A DNA stretch of 15,988 nucleotides, taken from positions 919 to 16,906 of the forward strand of contig DAJO01000075.1 in NCBI GenBank assembly GCA_002498985.1, read 5' to 3'. Of the stretch, positions 1 through 6,891 are shown in pieces. A program made the translations under genes and the position numbers. Within the stretch, counting starts at the first letter, position 1; the number at the start of each line of letters is the position of its first letter. The notes under the pieces were generated by a model. It saw nothing but the letters and a program-made list of their open reading frames with translations. It had not been told where the DNA came from and did no database searches. This DNA comes from Euryarchaeota archaeon UBA257. GTDB taxonomy: Archaea; Thermoplasmatota; Poseidoniia; Poseidoniales; Thalassarchaeaceae.

Positions 1-308
1 CCCGGTTTGAATCCAACGGTGATTGCTATTTCAGGAGATTTCGGAAATAATTTTTTATTGTCTATTAATGATTGATTCAAAGCACCGAACTCAATAATAG
101 GGTCTGCGAATAAGTCGTATATCGCGCGTTCTGCTTCTTTCTCAGAAATATTTGATTTTACCTGATAACCTAATATCACCCTTACAGAATTTACTAAAAT
201 AGAATAATCTGATTTCAACATTGCTTTGATTGATTCCCCGCGAGCATCGGTCAAACCTTCTATGTCTCGAGTGGCAACTTGAAAGTTGAAAAATTGTACT
301 TGGCCCAT
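1..308 (-). CDS. purL: Phosphoribosylformylglycinamidine synthase (PurL), N-terminal part, cut by the window edge
   Basis: Reading leftward from the ATG at 308-306 gives 102 open codons with no stop before the window edge, so only the N-terminus is present. The peptide starts MGQVQFFNFQVATRD and has the layout of the PurS-like N-terminal region of large FGAM synthases: a beta-strand start, a segment with SVRVILGYQV, an alpha-helical stretch with SEKEAERAIYDLFADPIIE, and ITVGFKPG at the edge. In family members a motif of the type VGFKPGVTDN follows the DP(V/I) element. The enzyme makes FGAM from FGAR, glutamine and ATP in de novo purine synthesis. No clear Shine-Dalgarno precedes the ATG. The gene is divergent from pyrF across a gap of about 125 bp. 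The assignment rests on recalled family motifs, and the catalytic domain lies outside the window. Confidence 0.72.
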   Translation of the reverse strand, partial: MGQVQFFNFQVATRDIEGLTDARGESIKAMLKSDYSILVNSVRVILGYQVKSNISEKEAERAIYDLFADPIIEFGALNQSLIDNKKLFPKSPEIAITVGFKP

Positions 309-385
309 CTGGTTCCGCCGCCTATGAGTAGTTCCCGTAACAACTCGTCAATAATCAAAGTGGTGCGAAGCATAGGCTTAATCTC

Positions 386-393
386 ATAAAAAT
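386..393 (+). promoter_or_regulatory. Candidate TATA box for pyrF
   Basis: ATAAAAAT lies in the purL/pyrF divergent gap. A start site about 25 nt downstream would fall near 415-418, giving a leader of under 20 nt to the ATG at 434. The match is to a generic AT-rich archaeal TATA element only. The rest of the 309-433 gap shows no gene; a weak candidate box for purL is TGATTATT on the minus strand near 350-357. Confidence 0.35.
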
Positions 394-406
394 AGGCGAT
401 GAGTTA

Positions 407-423
407 ACATACCTATGGTATGT
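407..423. repeat. Palindromic operator-like site at the pyrF start
   Basis: ACATACC-TAT-GGTATGT is a perfect 7-bp inverted repeat around a 3-bp centre. It lies just downstream of the TATA-like element and covers the expected transcription start. A regulator bound here would block initiation. The symmetry is seen directly; the regulatory role is inferred. Confidence 0.5.
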
Positions 424-433
424 GTTTGGAAAC

Positions 434-1234
434 ATGGAGGCTCAGACAGTATGGGGTTCAAGATGGGAAAATTGCGCAAATCCTTTGGCTCATCGTATTA
501 TGGAAGTCGCTACAAAAAAGAAATCGCTTGTATGTCTAGCAGCAGACATGGAATCTATCTCTGATTTAATTGAATTAATTACGGAAGTAGGGCCATATAT
601 TGCGGCTTTGAAGACTCATGTAGACATGGTAAAGGATTTCAATAGAGATGATTGGAAGAAATTAACAGAATTAGCAGCTTCCTTAGATTTATTACTCTTT
701 GAAGATAGAAAATTTGCCGATATTGGAAAAATATCACAAAATCAAATGGCCGGAATTTATGATATTCGTTCTTGGGCAGATATTGTAACAGCACATCGAA
801 TTTCGGGCCCTGACATTGTAGATGGGATTGCAGCGGGTTGGGCAGATGTAGAACGGATTGGGGGTATTTTGCTATTAGCACAAATGTCAAGTCGTGGTAA
901 CCTTCTAAGTCCCGATTACACAAAGAACACTATTGAAACAGGAAAAGGCTCGCCTCATGTAATTGGATACATTGGTAACGGAAGTTCTACTGAAGAAATA
1001 ATTCAATTGAGGGTTTTAGTAGGAGAGGGCCAAATGATTTGGACACCAGGTATTAACCTAGATTCTGGAGCGGGAAAAATGGGTCAGAGATATGGAAATC
1101 CTAGAGATAGTATAACATCGGGAGCAGATATCATTATTGTTGGTTCAGGGATTCATGGTCAAAGTGATCGTGTTACGGCTGCAAAGGCATATGCCGATGC
1201 TTCATGGGAAGCAATTCTTGAACGAGGAAAATAA
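434..1234 (+). CDS. pyrF: Orotidine 5'-phosphate decarboxylase, eukaryotic (URA3-like) type
   Basis: This enzyme decarboxylates OMP to UMP, the last step of de novo pyrimidine synthesis. Counted from the ATG at 434 the protein has 266 residues, close to yeast Ura3 (267). Catalytic elements sit almost exactly as in yeast: LKTHVD with Lys60, and FEDRKFADIG with Asp91, Lys93 and Asp96. Further Ura3-like stretches are WADI.TAH..(S)GP.IV.G, MSSRGNL, TPGINLD, GQRYG and ADIIIVGSGI, ending in WEAIL. An in-frame GTG at 422 would add four residues, but it lies inside the palindrome at 407-423 and there is no Shine-Dalgarno to favour it, so the ATG is preferred. The stop codon directly abuts the ATG of the next gene, which suggests cotranscription. 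The similarity to eukaryotic rather than typical archaeal OMP decarboxylases is unusual and may reflect transfer. Confidence 0.93.
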   Translation: MEAQTVWGSRWENCANPLAHRIMEVATKKKSLVCLAADMESISDLIELITEVGPYIAALKTHVDMVKDFNRDDWKKLTELAASLDLLLFEDRKFADIGKISQNQMAGIYDIRSWADIVTAHRISGPDIVDGIAAGWADVERIGGILLLAQMSSRGNLLSPDYTKNTIETGKGSPHVIGYIGNGSSTEEIIQLRVLVGEGQMIWTPGINLDSGAGKMGQRYGNPRDSITSGADIIIVGSGIHGQSDRVTAAKAYADASWEAILERGK

Positions 1235-1486
1235 ATGTCTACACCAATTGAAGAACTTGCCCTGTATGCTACATACTGGTTTGCTGCAATTGGGATCTCG
1301 CTTCTTACAATATTCATTCTTGCAAGAGAAATTCTAAAACGCTGGCGACTTAATTATCGACTAGACAATAATGATGAAACGTTGTTGAACGACTCTTCGG
1401 TAAAAATTGAAGTCCTAACTAGTGCTCCAAAAGGAAGCTCATTTGTAGATTCTGTACCTGCTATCCTAGTTGAAAATCCCGAATAA
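1235..1486 (+). CDS. Small single-pass membrane protein, function unknown
   Basis: The protein has 83 residues and starts at an ATG immediately after the pyrF stop codon (TAAATG). A hydrophobic helix spans roughly residues 10-30 (ATYWFAAIGISLLTIFILA), followed by a basic stretch (REILKRWR) that suggests the C-terminus lies in the cytoplasm. The polar tail of about 45 residues has no motif I recognise. Its 3' end overlaps the convergent pseudo-receiver gene by 21 bp. Tight linkage to pyrF supports it as a real gene, but nothing indicates a role in pyrimidine metabolism. Confidence 0.65.
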   Translation: MSTPIEELALYATYWFAAIGISLLTIFILAREILKRWRLNYRLDNNDETLLNDSSVKIEVLTSAPKGSSFVDSVPAILVENPE

Positions 1487-2107
1487 ATTGTCATAATACT
1501 CTTGAATATCAATATATTCCAAATAGTGAGCTATACCTAATCCTGAACCAATAAGTATGGTCGATAAGATTAGTAACTTTAATTTTCGTCCACGTTTTTT
1601 CTTTGGCTTATCAGTTAGAGTTGGCGGCTCCGCAGGTAATAGAGGCAGAGGAGGTAGTTCGGGAAGAGGGGGCAATACTGGCTCTGGTTCTTCTAAGTCC
1701 GGATACAAGGCATCCAAATCAGGAAGACCCGGAGCTTCGGGAATCTCTCCCATAATTTCTTCCCATTTTTCATCTACATCACTAAATGCGACTGGTGTGA
1801 CAAGTGTAAGGACTGCCCCTGAAGAATATGCTGCGTCCTGAGTTTTGGATAATCTCGTTTTGCTGGAAACAAAGATGATTCGAGCTTTAGGATCTGTCTC
1901 TCTCATTTCAAGTGCGGCAATATGTCCGTCCATTGTTGGTAAATCTAGTGTGAGAAATACCAATTCAGGCTTTAAACGAACATATTCGTCTACCGCTTTA
2001 TCTCCATCATGACAAATTTCAACGCTCCAGCCTCTCCGGGACATTATGTTCCTTAGCCTGCCCTCCAAGATAGAATTGCCAACTACAACAAGAGCTACAC
2101 GTGACAT
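1466..2107 (-). CDS. Degenerate receiver-domain protein with C-terminal membrane anchor
   Basis: Counted from the ATG at 2107 the protein has 213 residues. Residues 1-120 look like a CheY-like receiver fold: MSRVALVVVGN, then LVFLTLDLPTMDG, IIFVSSK and LVTPVAFSD. The phosphorylation site appears lost. The residue four before the conserved proline is Thr53 instead of Asp, the acidic pair near the N-terminus is Val9-Gly10, and the usual Lys of the KP motif is Thr104. Residues 121-165 form an acidic, proline-rich linker. A basic patch (KPKKKRGRKLK) precedes a hydrophobic helix near 178-196, then a short acidic/aromatic tail. This predicts a cytoplasmic pseudo-receiver tethered by its C-terminus. 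An in-frame ATG at 2137 would add ten residues that fit the fold poorly, so 2107 is preferred. The gene lies 49 bp downstream of ftsY in the same direction. Its function is unknown. Confidence 0.8.
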   Translation of the reverse strand: MSRVALVVVGNSILEGRLRNIMSRRGWSVEICHDGDKAVDEYVRLKPELVFLTLDLPTMDGHIAALEMRETDPKARIIFVSSKTRLSKTQDAAYSSGAVLTLVTPVAFSDVDEKWEEIMGEIPEAPGLPDLDALYPDLEEPEPVLPPLPELPPLPLLPAEPPTLTDKPKKKRGRKLKLLILSTILIGSGLGIAHYLEYIDIQEYYDNLFGIFN

Positions 2108-2156
2108 CTCAAACCGCACACAAGGGGCATGATACATGAAAGACGCGGTGCGGAAG

Positions 2157-3431
2157 TTATTCTAAGATTGAGTCTAAGAACCATTCTGGATCAAAATCTT
2201 TCAAATCGTCATAGCCTTGTCCGATACCTGCTAAAACGATTGGTCGGCCAGTAGCGTGTGCTATAGAAAGTGCAGCACCACCCTTGGCATCAGTGTCTAA
2301 TTTACATAACGCGACACCATCAAAATTTAATATTCTTTGAAATTCTTTAGCCTGGGTCACCGCATCATTTCCTGCTAATGCATCAGCAACGAACAATACT
2401 AAATGAGGTTGGGTAATTCTATGGACTTTTCTGAGTTCCTCCATTAGATTTGTTTTATTCTGCATTCTTCCTGCAGTATCAATTATCACAATGTCATCTC
2501 CCTTGGCGTTTGCACTTTCTATGGCGTCTCTAGAAACAGCTGCTGAATCGCCTCCTCTCTGACTTTTGATACATCTAACACCGATATTTTCGGCATGGGC
2601 TGCAAGTTGATCTATGGCTCCTGCACGGAATGTATCTGCTGCTGCTAAAACCACAGAGTAGCCTTGTTGAGTAAGCCTATGCGCAATTTTGGCCGTTGTA
2701 GTTGTCTTGCCAGTGCCATTGACTCCTACTATCATTATCGAGACAGGGGTTCCTTCAGTTACAAAGGAATGAATTGTTCTATCAAAATCCCAATATCCTG
2801 CCTCAAGTAAATTTTGTAACGATTTGTAAACTATCTTTTCTACGATTGTGTCTAATCCTACACGCATATTGATTCTTGAACCGATTAAATTGGCCTTCAA
2901 TGTGCTTATCACTTCCATGACTGCTGAATGCCCCATATCAGACTGTAACAGTTCTTCTTCAAGTTCAAACAGGATTTCGTCTAAAACGGGCCCTCCACGA
3001 ATTATTTGACCGCCCTTAGTTACTTTAGCATCTGATAAATCGATTTCAAATTCCTTTACAACTGGTATCAATTCTCTTCCTGTAGTTGTTTTCATACGAT
3101 CAATAGGTTTGATTTGTGTTGGTTTAATTGATTTTATACGGCCGGTTTTCTCGGCCTGTTGAGCTATTTTTCTAGTTTTTTTATCCATTTCTTTGGAAAA
3201 TGGATTTTTGAGTTCGTCGTTTGAAAAATCATCCCAATCCTCTTCTTTTGTTTCTACCAATTGCGTATTGTCAATAGAAGCGTCTTTGGTTTTTGATTTC
3301 TCTATGGATAACAATAACTCTTGTCTTTTCTGAAGAATTTCCTCTGCCTCATTTGTTCCCTCTTCAACTGTGATTTCGTTTCTATCGACAGCGTCTTTGG
3401 TTTTTTTCTTGAATCGGTCGAATAATCCCAT
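2157..3431 (-). CDS. ftsY: Signal recognition particle receptor FtsY
   Basis: FtsY is the SRP receptor GTPase that docks ribosome-SRP complexes at the membrane. From the ATG at 3431 the protein has 424 residues. It begins MGLFDRFKKK, an amphipathic basic N-terminus typical of membrane contact, followed by about 110 residues of charged A-like region. The N domain covers roughly 145-220 (RGGPVLDEILFELEEELLQSDMG). The G domain carries the P-loop GVNGTGKTTTTAK near 236-248, AAADTFRAGAIDQL, DTAGRM near 318-323, CKLDTDAKGG, and a C-terminal AGIGQGYDDLKDFDPEWF. DTFRAGAIDQL and the closing segment separate FtsY from SRP54. A TTG at 3443 would add four residues and overlap the prefoldin stop; the ATG eight bases after that stop, preceded by GTGAT, is preferred. 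It follows pfdA closely, as in many archaea. Confidence 0.96.
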   Translation of the reverse strand: MGLFDRFKKKTKDAVDRNEITVEEGTNEAEEILQKRQELLLSIEKSKTKDASIDNTQLVETKEEDWDDFSNDELKNPFSKEMDKKTRKIAQQAEKTGRIKSIKPTQIKPIDRMKTTTGRELIPVVKEFEIDLSDAKVTKGGQIIRGGPVLDEILFELEEELLQSDMGHSAVMEVISTLKANLIGSRINMRVGLDTIVEKIVYKSLQNLLEAGYWDFDRTIHSFVTEGTPVSIMIVGVNGTGKTTTTAKIAHRLTQQGYSVVLAAADTFRAGAIDQLAAHAENIGVRCIKSQRGGDSAAVSRDAIESANAKGDDIVIIDTAGRMQNKTNLMEELRKVHRITQPHLVLFVADALAGNDAVTQAKEFQRILNFDGVALCKLDTDAKGGAALSIAHATGRPIVLAGIGQGYDDLKDFDPEWFLDSILE

Positions 3432-3439
3432 ATTATCAC

Positions 3440-3970
3440 TCAATCATCAAGGGTTAGTTCTGTACCACGCTTTCTCTTTTTACGAGGATTTTTATTCGGT
3501 GTATTTGCTTGCAGTTGAGTGTTTTTTTCCGGTATTTCTTCATTTATTTCTGGCTGTAAAGAGGCTATCTGTTCGTTGAAAACATTCGCTAATGAAATTG
3601 TAGTTTCTTCGATTGAACTAAATTCAATTTTCATTTTATTCATTATATCGAGGATTTCTTCTGTTCTTTTTGTTAAAATTTCGATGGCCTCTTCTAGGGG
3701 TTTTTCGGCTTGTACTCTACTTCCGATATCAATTACTGCTCCGGTCTTGGGAGGAATGTCTGCGACAATCTGGACGCCTGAGCCTAAAGGGATCATTGCA
3801 CCTTTAGCGCCACTATCTGGAATTGCAGATAATGTTTCAATTGTTTGGAGTTGGTCGAGTCTGATTTGTTCTAAGCGAGACATCTGTTGTTCTATAGATT
3901 CCATCCGTTGGCGATTGAGTTCGACTTGTTGCGCAATACGTTGCAATTCTGCCTTATCTACTCCACTCAT
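3440..3970 (-). CDS. pfdA: Prefoldin alpha subunit
   Basis: Prefoldin alpha forms the core of the hexameric chaperone that captures unfolded chains and hands them to the thermosome. The 176-residue protein has two long coiled coils (about 1-50 and 90-140) flanking a beta-hairpin region with MIPLGSGVQIVADIPPKTGAVIDIG, the layout of prefoldin alpha. I place the start at the ATG at 3970 (MSGVDKAELQRIAQQ); a TTG at 3997 would add nine residues of no family character. The C-terminus is longer than usual for the family and ends in a polar, strongly basic extension (NPRKKRKRG) followed by LTLDD. ftsY begins eight bases after the stop. A small inverted repeat (TGCGT-CGCAA-ACGCA, 4001-4015) lies in the 52-bp gap to cysNC. 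Confidence 0.88.
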   Translation of the reverse strand: MSGVDKAELQRIAQQVELNRQRMESIEQQMSRLEQIRLDQLQTIETLSAIPDSGAKGAMIPLGSGVQIVADIPPKTGAVIDIGSRVQAEKPLEEAIEILTKRTEEILDIMNKMKIEFSSIEETTISLANVFNEQIASLQPEINEEIPEKNTQLQANTPNKNPRKKRKRGTELTLDD

Positions 3971-4022
3971 CGAACTGCCGAAGTTGTCGTCTGTCAAGAA
4001 TGCGTCGCAAACGCAATAGAGA

Positions 4023-5912
4023 TTATTCTAAAATAAATTCAATTATTTGGTTGGCAGCTGCCTCAGCAGATAGTTTAGTAGTGTCTATTCTAATTTCGGG
4101 TTTTTCTGGCGGTTCATAAGGACTAGATATTCCAGTGAAGTTAGGGATTTTTCCCGAACGTGCCTTTGCGTACAGGCCTTTCACATCTCTCTCTTCACAT
4201 ACTGATAATGGAGTGTCGATGAATATTTCAACAAACTCATCTTCTGAGACTAATGAGCGCGCCATTTTCCTCTCTGACTCAAAAGGAGAAATAAATGAAG
4301 TGATGCAAATTAAACCACTGTTTATCATTAACTTTGCAACTTCTCCTACTCTCCTAATGTTTTCAACTCGGTCGGCTGCAGTGAAACCTAAATCTCTGTT
4401 GAGCCCGTGCCTCATATTATCGCCATCGAGAGTGATTGTGTGTTTTCCTAGTGCCTGTAATTTCTTCTCTAGAATATTTGCAATAGAAGATTTTCCTGAA
4501 CCAGATAACCCTGTAAACCATATTATTTTCGGGGTTTGTGATTTTTGTTCCGCCCGCGACTCCTTGGAAACATCCATTTTTTGCCAATGAATATTTTCTG
4601 AACGACGAAGTGCGAAATCAATAAGACCCATTCCAACAGTATTGTTCGTAAGTCTATCAATTACAATGAATCCCCCCAGAGTTTGGTTATCACCATAGGA
4701 ATCGTATGCTATTCTCTTATCTAGTGAAATATTACAAACTCCAATTTCGTTCAATTCCAGCGTTTTGGCAGGTAAATGATCCAAGGTGTTTACTTCTATT
4801 CTATGTTTTAATTTCCCCAACGTTAGAGTTGCGGACTGGGTATTTGATTTGAAAATATACTGTCTACCAGGGATCATAGCATCCGCACTCATCCATAATA
4901 TACGAGATTGGAATTGGTCTGATTCACCACAAGGGTCTGTAGGTGTTGCAATGACATCGCCTCTCGAAACATCGATTTTATCATTCAATGTTATCGTGAC
5001 AGATTGTCCAGCGGATGCTTGTTGTAATTCTCCTTCCCATGTAACAATACTTTCTATTGTCGATTCTTTGCCTCCTGGGTGTACGCGAACTTTGTCGCCT
5101 ATTTTCGTTTCGCCGCTAGCGATTAATCCGGAAAATCCCCTAAAATTTGGATTCGGGCGGTTAACCCATTGTACAGGCATCCGGAAAGAAGCCTGTTTTC
5201 TTTGATTTTGAACTTCAATATTTTCGAGATATTGCATGATAGTTTCGCCATTGTACCAAGGTGTGTTCTCGCTTTTATCTACGACATTGTCACCTAATAA
5301 TGCAGAAATCGGAACTGCTGTAATTGATTCTATGTCGAGTGCGTTTTCTGCAAAATCGGAATAATCAGATACTATTTGCCTGTAAATCTCTTCTGAATAA
5401 TCAACTAAATCTAATTTGTTAACCGCTAATAATACTTTTTTGACGCCCACCATTGATACAATGAACGAATGCCTTCTTGTTTGTGTAAGGACTCCTTGCT
5501 TAGCATCGATTAGAATGATGGCGACGTCGGCAGTAGAAGCTCCAGTTGCCATGTTTCGAGTATATTCTTCATGACCTGGTGTATCTGCTACGATATATTT
5601 TCTTTTTTCGGTAGAAAAGAATCTGTAGGCGACGTCAATCGTAATCCCTTGCTCTCTCTCAGCGGCTAGACCATCTACTAATAATGCGAAATCAATTCCA
5701 TCGCCTTGTGTTCCTAATTTTTTTGAGTCGTTTTTTAATGCGGATAATTGATCATCGAAAAGCATCTGAGATTCATATAACATACGGCCAATTAATGTCG
5801 ATTTGCCATCATCTACAGAACCGCAAGTGATGAATCGAAGGAGACTTTTTTCTTCATGTGATTTGAGATATGAATCAATATCTGTAGAAATTAATTCGCT
5901 GACATGAACCAT
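4023..5912 (-). CDS. cysNC: Bifunctional sulfate adenylyltransferase large subunit / APS kinase (CysN-CysC fusion)
   Basis: The N-terminal part (about 1-440) is the CysN GTPase that drives ATP sulfurylase: P-loop GSVDDGKST near 31-39, a switch region with AAEREQGITIDVAYRFF, DTPGHEEYTRNMATGAS near 110-126 and NKLDLVD near 165-171, then EF-Tu-like beta-barrel domains. The C-terminal part (about 462-629) is APS kinase: P-loop GLSGSGKSS at 468-476, LDGDNMRHGLNRDLGFT, and the FISPF element with Ser542. The 629-residue length matches known NodQ/CysNC fusions. Together with CysD the protein converts sulfate and ATP to APS, and then to PAPS. Its ATG overlaps the CysD stop by one base (TAATG), so translation is probably coupled. 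Both halves keep their nucleotide-binding motifs. Confidence 0.96.
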   Translation of the reverse strand: MVHVSELISTDIDSYLKSHEEKSLLRFITCGSVDDGKSTLIGRMLYESQMLFDDQLSALKNDSKKLGTQGDGIDFALLVDGLAAEREQGITIDVAYRFFSTEKRKYIVADTPGHEEYTRNMATGASTADVAIILIDAKQGVLTQTRRHSFIVSMVGVKKVLLAVNKLDLVDYSEEIYRQIVSDYSDFAENALDIESITAVPISALLGDNVVDKSENTPWYNGETIMQYLENIEVQNQRKQASFRMPVQWVNRPNPNFRGFSGLIASGETKIGDKVRVHPGGKESTIESIVTWEGELQQASAGQSVTITLNDKIDVSRGDVIATPTDPCGESDQFQSRILWMSADAMIPGRQYIFKSNTQSATLTLGKLKHRIEVNTLDHLPAKTLELNEIGVCNISLDKRIAYDSYGDNQTLGGFIVIDRLTNNTVGMGLIDFALRRSENIHWQKMDVSKESRAEQKSQTPKIIWFTGLSGSGKSSIANILEKKLQALGKHTITLDGDNMRHGLNRDLGFTAADRVENIRRVGEVAKLMINSGLICITSFISPFESERKMARSLVSEDEFVEIFIDTPLSVCEERDVKGLYAKARSGKIPNFTGISSPYEPPEKPEIRIDTTKLSAEAAANQIIEFILE

Positions 5913-6805
5913 TAAAAATAACCCTCCTGCTTTTTCTTCTCCATCGAAGCATTGGTGTCGTGGTCTATTGTCCTTCCCTGTCTCTCTGAGGTTGTGGTGA
6001 GAAGCATTTCTTGAATTATTTCAGGTAGTGTGTCGGCCTCGGATTCTACCGCCCCGGTTAGAGGGTAACACCCCAAGGTCCGAAATCTAACACTCTTCAT
6101 CATAGGCCGTTCATCTTCTTTGAGAGGGAGGCGTTCGTCGTCCACTAATATCAAACTCCCTTCTCTTTCTACTACAGGTCTTTCCTTGGAAAAGTAAAGA
6201 GGTACTATTGGAATTTTTTCTAAATGAATATATTGCCAAATATCTAATTCTGTCCAATTTGACAAGGGAAATACTCTTATTGATTCTCCTTTATTTTTGC
6301 GTGAATTATACAGATTCCAAAGTTCTGGCCTCTGATTTTTAGGATCCCATCGGTGTTTAGATGTCCTGAATGAAAAAATTCTTTCCTTGGCTCTAGATTT
6401 TTCCTCGTCTCTTCTAGCACCACCAAAAGCAACATCAAACTGATGTATGTCTAGTGCCTGTTTTAATCCGTCTGTTTTCATTACGTCGGTGTGTTTAGAA
6501 GAACCATGGATGAATGGGTTCATTCCCATTTTTTTCCCTTCGGGATTGATATGAACGATTAGATCTACGCCCAAATCTTCGGCTGTTTTGTCTCTGAAAT
6601 CTATCATTTCTGAAAATTTCCACATTGTATCAATATGCATTATTGGGAATGGAATTTTACCAGGGTGAAACGCTTTTCTGGCCAAATGAAGCATTACTGA
6701 AGAGTCTTTGCCGACTGAATATAACATGACGGGATTTTCCGCTTCAGCGACTACCTCTCTCATAATATGGATGGCTTCTGCCTCCAAAGCGTCGAGGTGG
6801 GACAT
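5912..6805 (-). CDS. cysD: Sulfate adenylyltransferase small subunit (CysD)
   Basis: CysD is the catalytic N-type ATP pyrophosphatase that adenylylates sulfate to APS in complex with CysN. The protein has 297 residues, normal for the family. It shows the PP-loop YSVGKDSS at about 29-36, FPIMHIDTMWKF, GGARRDEEKSRAKERIFSFR, the VFPLSNWTELDIWQYI segment, and the characteristic C-terminus with TTSERQGR and KKKQEGYF. The start is the ATG at 6805 (MSHLDALEAEAIHIMRE). No Shine-Dalgarno is visible before it, and a weak TATA-like GAAATAGC lies about 25 nt upstream, so this gene may have its own near-leaderless promoter. It precedes cysNC with a one-base overlap. Confidence 0.96.
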   Translation of the reverse strand: MSHLDALEAEAIHIMREVVAEAENPVMLYSVGKDSSVMLHLARKAFHPGKIPFPIMHIDTMWKFSEMIDFRDKTAEDLGVDLIVHINPEGKKMGMNPFIHGSSKHTDVMKTDGLKQALDIHQFDVAFGGARRDEEKSRAKERIFSFRTSKHRWDPKNQRPELWNLYNSRKNKGESIRVFPLSNWTELDIWQYIHLEKIPIVPLYFSKERPVVEREGSLILVDDERLPLKEDERPMMKSVRFRTLGCYPLTGAVESEADTLPEIIQEMLLTTTSERQGRTIDHDTNASMEKKKQEGYF

Positions 6806-6864
6806 GTGTTTGCGTAAGACAGGGGCTATTTCACTTCGACGGGTTTTGGTCTGTTTAGGTAATG

Positions 6865-6886
6865 TAAATAAAACATAAAAAATAAT
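6865..6886 (-). terminator. T-rich tract after cysQ, candidate archaeal terminator
   Basis: On the minus strand the first bases after the cysQ stop read ATTATTTTTTATGTTTTATT, a strong T-rich tract without a hairpin, which is the form archaeal terminators usually take. It lies in the 86-bp cysQ-cysD gap, the largest gap within the sulfate genes, and could separate transcription units. The same AT-rich stretch could instead contain a TATA element for cysD. Confidence 0.35.
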
Positions 6887-6891
6887 TTAAT

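Noticed and set aside
4..14. GGTTTGAATCC resembling a tRNA T-loop
   Set aside because: It lies inside the open purL-like frame (VGFKPG) and no acceptor or anticodon arms surround it.
639..923. 94-codon leftward open frame inside pyrF
   Set aside because: It is antisense to a highly conserved part of OMP decarboxylase and has no recognisable protein features.
1557..1841. Gly/Ser-rich rightward open frame
   Set aside because: It is the antisense reading of the Pro-rich linker of the pseudo-receiver gene; its composition follows from that.
1466..2107. Ordinary response regulator of a two-component system
   Set aside because: The key acidic and Lys residues are missing, there is no output domain, and no histidine kinase is in the window.
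3519..4019. 166-codon rightward open frame
   Set aside because: It is antisense to prefoldin alpha, which has clear family features; the Ser/Ile/Cys-rich product looks like a shadow.
4135..5205. Two rightward open frames of 139 and 151 codons
   Set aside because: Both are antisense to cysNC, whose motifs are intact throughout.
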